A DNA stretch of 64,000 nucleotides, from assembly GCA_006739055.1 (NCBI GenBank), contig AP019702.1, positions 5,295,388 through 5,359,387 of the forward strand. The letters are read 5' to 3'. Every line of letters starts with the position of its first letter. Position 1 is the first letter of the stretch. The notes under the pieces are model-generated. The model saw only the letters and a list, made by a program, of their open reading frames with translations, searched no databases and had not been told where the DNA came from. A program made the position numbers and the translations under genes. Source of the DNA: Allostella vacuolata (GTDB lineage Bacteria > Pseudomonadota > Alphaproteobacteria > ATCC43930 > Allostellaceae). Below are positions 60,978-64,000 of this stretch, in pieces.

Positions 60978-63900
60978 CCAGGCCGGATCCCATCCTGGCC
61001 GCCTCCATCCTGGCCGCCTCCATCCTGGCCGACCCCGTCCTGGCCGAGGCGGCGGCCGCCCAGCGCGCCGCCGCCGACCCCGCCGTCTCGGCCTGGGTCG
61101 GCGCGTCCGCCGGCACCGGCAAGACCACCGTGCTCACCAACCGCATCCTGCGCCTACTGCTGGCGGGGGCGGCACCCGAGCGCCTGCTGTGCCTGACCTT
61201 CACCAAGGCGGCAGCGGCCGAGATGGCGATCCGCCTGCACCGGGTGCTCGGCCGCTGGGCCACCACCGACGACGACGCCCTCGGCCGCAGCCTGTTCGAG
61301 CTCGAGGGGCGGGTCGCCGACGAGACGCGGCGGGATGCGGCACGGCGCCTGTTCGCCCGGGTCCTGGACACCCCGGGCGGGATGCGCATCCAGACCATCC
61401 ACGCCTTCTGCCAGTCGCTGCTGGCGCGCTTCCCCATCGAGGCCGGGGTCCCGCCGCATTTCGACGTGGCGGACGAGGCCACCTCGGGCGAGCTGCTGGC
61501 CGCCGCGCTGAAGGAGACGCTGGCCGCGTCCGCCCGCGAGCCGCAGCTGGCCGATGCGGTGGCGGAGGTCGCCCGCCATGTCCGCGAGGACGCCTTTCTC
61601 GACCTGCTGGCCCAGCTCCTCGGCCGGCGCGGCCGCATCGCCCGCATGCAGGAGCAGGCCGGCGGGCTGGAGCCGCTGCTGGCCCGGATCGCCGCCGCGC
61701 TCGGCGTGCCGGAGGACGCGACCGAGGCGTCGGTCCTGGCGGAGGGCTGCCGCCAGGGGGCATGCGACGAGGGCGCGCTGCGCATGGCCGCCCGCGCGCT
61801 CGCCGCCGGATCCGACAAGGAGGCCGAGCGCGCCCAGTCGATCCAGGCGTGGCTGGACGCCATCGACGACCGACCGGGCGGCCTGCCCGCCTACGGAACG
61901 GCATTCCTGACCAAGGCCGGCGCCATCCTGGCCCGGCTGGTGAACAAGGGCACGGCCGCGGCATACCCGCAGGCCGAAACGGCGCTGCGCGTGGAGGCCC
62001 TGCGCCTGCTGGCCTTGCAGGAACGCGCGCGGGCAGCCGCGGTGCGGACGGCGACGTCGGCCCTGCTGCGGCTCGGCCATGCCATCCTGCTGCGCTACGA
62101 GCGGGCCAAGGCGGCGCGCGCGCTGCTCGACTACGAGGACCTGATCCTGCACACGCGCGCGCTGTTCGACCTGCCCGGGATCGCGCCCTGGGTGCTCTAC
62201 AAGCTGGACGGGGGCATCGACCACGTGCTGGTCGACGAGGCGCAGGACACCAGCCCCGACCAGTGGGCGGTGGTGGCCGCGCTGGCCGAGGAGTTCTTCG
62301 TCGGCCGGTCGGCCCGGGATGCCGGACGCACGCTGTTCGCCGTCGGCGACGTGAAGCAGTCGATCTACAGTTTCCAGGGCGCCGACCCGGATGCTTTCCG
62401 GCGGATGCGCCTGCATTTCCAGGAGCGGGCGGAGGCGGCCGAGGCGACGTGGCGCGCGGTCGAGCTCAAGGTGTCCTTTCGCTCGACCGAGGCGGTGCTG
62501 ACCGCCGTCGACACCGTCTTCGCCGGCGAGGCCGCCCGCGACGGGCTGGCCGACGTGGCGCGCGGCGACCCGCCGGTGATAGAGCACCTGGTGTTCCGCC
62601 GCCGCAAGGCCGGGCGGGTCGAGGTCTGGCCGTTGCTGGCCCCGGCGGAGGCCGGCGACGAGGCCGCCTGGAGCCCGCCGGTCGACCAGCGCTTCGCCGT
62701 GTCGCCGGCCGCCCGCCTGGCGCGGCGCATCGCCCGCCTGGTCCGCGGCTGGCTCGATGCCCGGGCGCCGCTGGAGTCGGAGGGACGGCCGATCCGGCCG
62801 GGCGACATCATGGTGCTGCTGCGCCGGCGCACGGCGTTCGCGGCCCAGATGGTCCGCGCCTTCAAGGATGCGGGCGTGCCGGTGGCCGGCATCGACCGCA
62901 TGGTGCTGCCGCAGCAGATCGCGGTCATGGACCTGGCGGCGCTGGGCCGCTTCGCCCTGCTGCCGGACGACGACCTCAACCTGGCGTCCCTGCTGAAAAG
63001 CCCGCTGCTCGGCCTGGACGAGGACGCGCTCTTCCAGCTCGCATCCGGGCGCGGCCGCCGCTCCCTGTGGTCGACGCTGACCCGCCGCCGCGCGGAGCGG
63101 GCGGACTTCGCCGCCGCCCATGCCTACCTCGCCGGGCGCCTGGCGCGGGCCGACTACGTCACCCCCTTCGCCTTCTTCGCCGAGACGCTGGGGCCGGAAC
63201 AGGGCCGCCGCCGGCTGCTCGACCGGCTGGGGCCCGATGCCGCCGACCCGATCGACGAGTTTCTGTCCCTGACGCTGGCCTACGAGCGCGCCCACGCGCC
63301 CAGCCTGCAGGGCTTCCTGCAATGGCTCGACATCCAGGCGACCGAGGTGCGGCGCGAGGTCGAGGCCGGGACCGACGCCGTCCGGGTGATGACCGTGCAC
63401 GGTGCCAAGGGGCTGGAGGCGCCGATCGTCTTCCTGCCCGACACCGCCCAGATCCCGCGCGACGGCGCCCCCCTGCTGTGGGACGAGGAGCCCGGCCGCG
63501 AACTGATGCTGTGGCCGACCCGGCGCGCCAACGAGGAACGCCTGTGCCGGGCCCTGCGCGAGGCCGGCGAGCGCCGCCGCCTCCAGGAATATCGCCGGCT
63601 GCTCTATGTCGCGATGACCCGGGCGCGCGACCGCCTCTATGTCTGCGGGTGGCGCGGGACCCAGGAGCCGCCGGCCGGCAACTGGCACGGTCTGGTCGAC
63701 GAGGCGATGCGCGCCGGCCTGCTGGGCGAGGAGACGGCCGAGCCGGCGTTCGCCGCCACGGACGAGGACGACACCGTCTGGCGGTTCGACGTGGAGGGCG
63801 ACCCCGTCGTGGCGAAAGAGCGGTCGGGCGCTGCGGTGCCGGCGGCGGCGGACGCGCCCTGGCTGTTCCGGCCGCCGCCGCCCGAGCCGAGCCCGACCCG

Positions 63901-64000
63901 GCCGCTCGCGCCATCCCGCCCGCTCGAGGCCGAGCCGGCCCCACGGTCGCCGGTCGGCAGCGACGACGGCATGCGCTTCCGCCGCGGCCTGCTGCTGCAC
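60974..64000 (+). CDS. addA: double-strand break repair helicase AddA (3' end beyond the window)
   Basis: The first 1009 codons of the UvrD/RecB-type helicase subunit are visible; the C-terminal nuclease lies past the right edge. Walker A is 'GASAGTGKTTVL' at residues 43-54, motif Ia is in 'LTFTKAAAAEM', motif II is 'HVLVDEAQDTSPDQW', motif III is in 'VGDVKQSIYSFQGADP', and motif V/VI are 'VMTVHGAKGLEAPIVFLPD' and 'RLLYVAMTRARDRLYVC'. The amino terminus contains a short tandem duplication (ILAAS repeats, described separately). ATGA overlap with addB shows coupled translation. Confidence 0.96.
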   Translation, partial: MTRPDPILAASILAASILADPVLAEAAAAQRAAADPAVSAWVGASAGTGKTTVLTNRILRLLLAGAAPERLLCLTFTKAAAAEMAIRLHRVLGRWATTDDDALGRSLFELEGRVADETRRDAARRLFARVLDTPGGMRIQTIHAFCQSLLARFPIEAGVPPHFDVADEATSGELLAAALKETLAASAREPQLADAVAEVARHVREDAFLDLLAQLLGRRGRIARMQEQAGGLEPLLARIAAALGVPEDATEASVLAEGCRQGACDEGALRMAARALAAGSDKEAERAQSIQAWLDAIDDRPGGLPAYGTAFLTKAGAILARLVNKGTAAAYPQAETALRVEALRLLALQERARAAAVRTATSALLRLGHAILLRYERAKAARALLDYEDLILHTRALFDLPGIAPWVLYKLDGGIDHVLVDEAQDTSPDQWAVVAALAEEFFVGRSARDAGRTLFAVGDVKQSIYSFQGADPDAFRRMRLHFQERAEAAEATWRAVELKVSFRSTEAVLTAVDTVFAGEAARDGLADVARGDPPVIEHLVFRRRKAGRVEVWPLLAPAEAGDEAAWSPPVDQRFAVSPAARLARRIARLVRGWLDARAPLESEGRPIRPGDIMVLLRRRTAFAAQMVRAFKDAGVPVAGIDRMVLPQQIAVMDLAALGRFALLPDDDLNLASLLKSPLLGLDEDALFQLASGRGRRSLWSTLTRRRAERADFAAAHAYLAGRLARADYVTPFAFFAETLGPEQGRRRLLDRLGPDAADPIDEFLSLTLAYERAHAPSLQGFLQWLDIQATEVRREVEAGTDAVRVMTVHGAKGLEAPIVFLPDTAQIPRDGAPLLWDEEPGRELMLWPTRRANEERLCRALREAGERRRLQEYRRLLYVAMTRARDRLYVCGWRGTQEPPAGNWHGLVDEAMRAGLLGEETAEPAFAATDEDDTVWRFDVEGDPVVAKERSGAAVPAAADAPWLFRPPPPEPSPTRPLAPSRPLEAEPAPRSPVGSDDGMRFRRGLLLH
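60991..61030. repeat. 15-bp in-frame tandem repeat at the start of addA
   Basis: CATCCTGGCCGCCTC occurs at 60991-61005 and 61006-61020. A third partial copy starts at 61021 (CATCCTGGCC) and a diverged one follows it. Being 15 bp long it keeps frame and encodes repeated ILAAS within residues 7-19, ahead of the conserved helicase. It looks like a recent slippage expansion. Confidence 0.85.

Noticed and set aside
61154-64000. A 948-codon open frame antisense to addA
   Set aside because: No recognisable domain and composition typical of antisense shadows; addA helicase motifs are on the plus strand.

Overview
This window reads as chromosomal core DNA of a very GC-rich alphaproteobacterium, most likely from the Rhodospirillales. 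The evidence is gene content and order: ccoNOQP-GHIS, infC-rpmI-rplT-pheST, kdsD-lptC-lptA-lptB-rpoN-ptsN, a FYDLN-type zinc-ribbon gene beside aroA-cmk-rpsA, an Hsp20/DUF1150 pair, and tsaE-amgK-murU-addB-addA. The species assignment is inference. No phage, transposase, integrase or CRISPR array was seen. Protein-coding density is very high, and many neighbouring genes overlap by 4 bp (ATGA, GTGA or TTGA).

Layout. 1-9.0 kb: an edge-truncated DUF2189 membrane-protein gene diverges from the complete cbb3 oxidase cluster ccoNOQP-ccoGHIS, with an FNR/FixK-type anaerobox between them. The beginning of ccoI has no usable in-frame start codon. 9.0-16 kb: threonine aldolase, tRNA-Thr, a VOC-family protein, serC-serA for serine synthesis, and an orphan cyanophycin-synthetase-like ATP-grasp ligase. 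16-23.3 kb, minus strand: two glycosyltransferases, then infC (apparent ATA start), rpmI, rplT, a strong terminator, pheS and pheT. 23.3-30.4 kb: single metabolic genes (alpha/beta hydrolase, NAD-dependent epimerase-like protein, TPR protein, GST, amidase), aspartate-semialdehyde dehydrogenase preceded by a probable leader-peptide attenuator, a small orphan protein and a secreted histidine phosphatase.

30.4-37.5 kb: glutamate synthase, encoded gltD then gltB on the minus strand, with a lower-GC DUF29 fusion gene lodged between the subunits and overlapping gltB by 4 bp. 37.7-46.6 kb: an NDUFA9-like protein, tRNA-Leu, an RNase D-like exonuclease, the lipopolysaccharide Kdo/transport operon kdsD-lptCAB, rpoN and ptsN, then Hsp20 with DUF1150 and tRNA-Ala. 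46.7-54.5 kb: FYDLN protein, aroA, cmk, rpsA, sppA, ihfB, lapA-like, an ornithine cyclodeaminase-family gene and trpF. 54.5-64 kb: a thioredoxin-reductase-like ferredoxin-NADP reductase, then tsaE, the peptidoglycan-recycling pair amgK-murU, and addB-addA (addA runs off the right edge).

The observations most worth following up are the asd leader/attenuator at 29172-29345, the DUF29 fusion inside the glutamate synthase operon, the orphan CphA-like ligase, the start problem of ccoI, and the ATA start of infC. I did not find an obvious new defence or mobile system.
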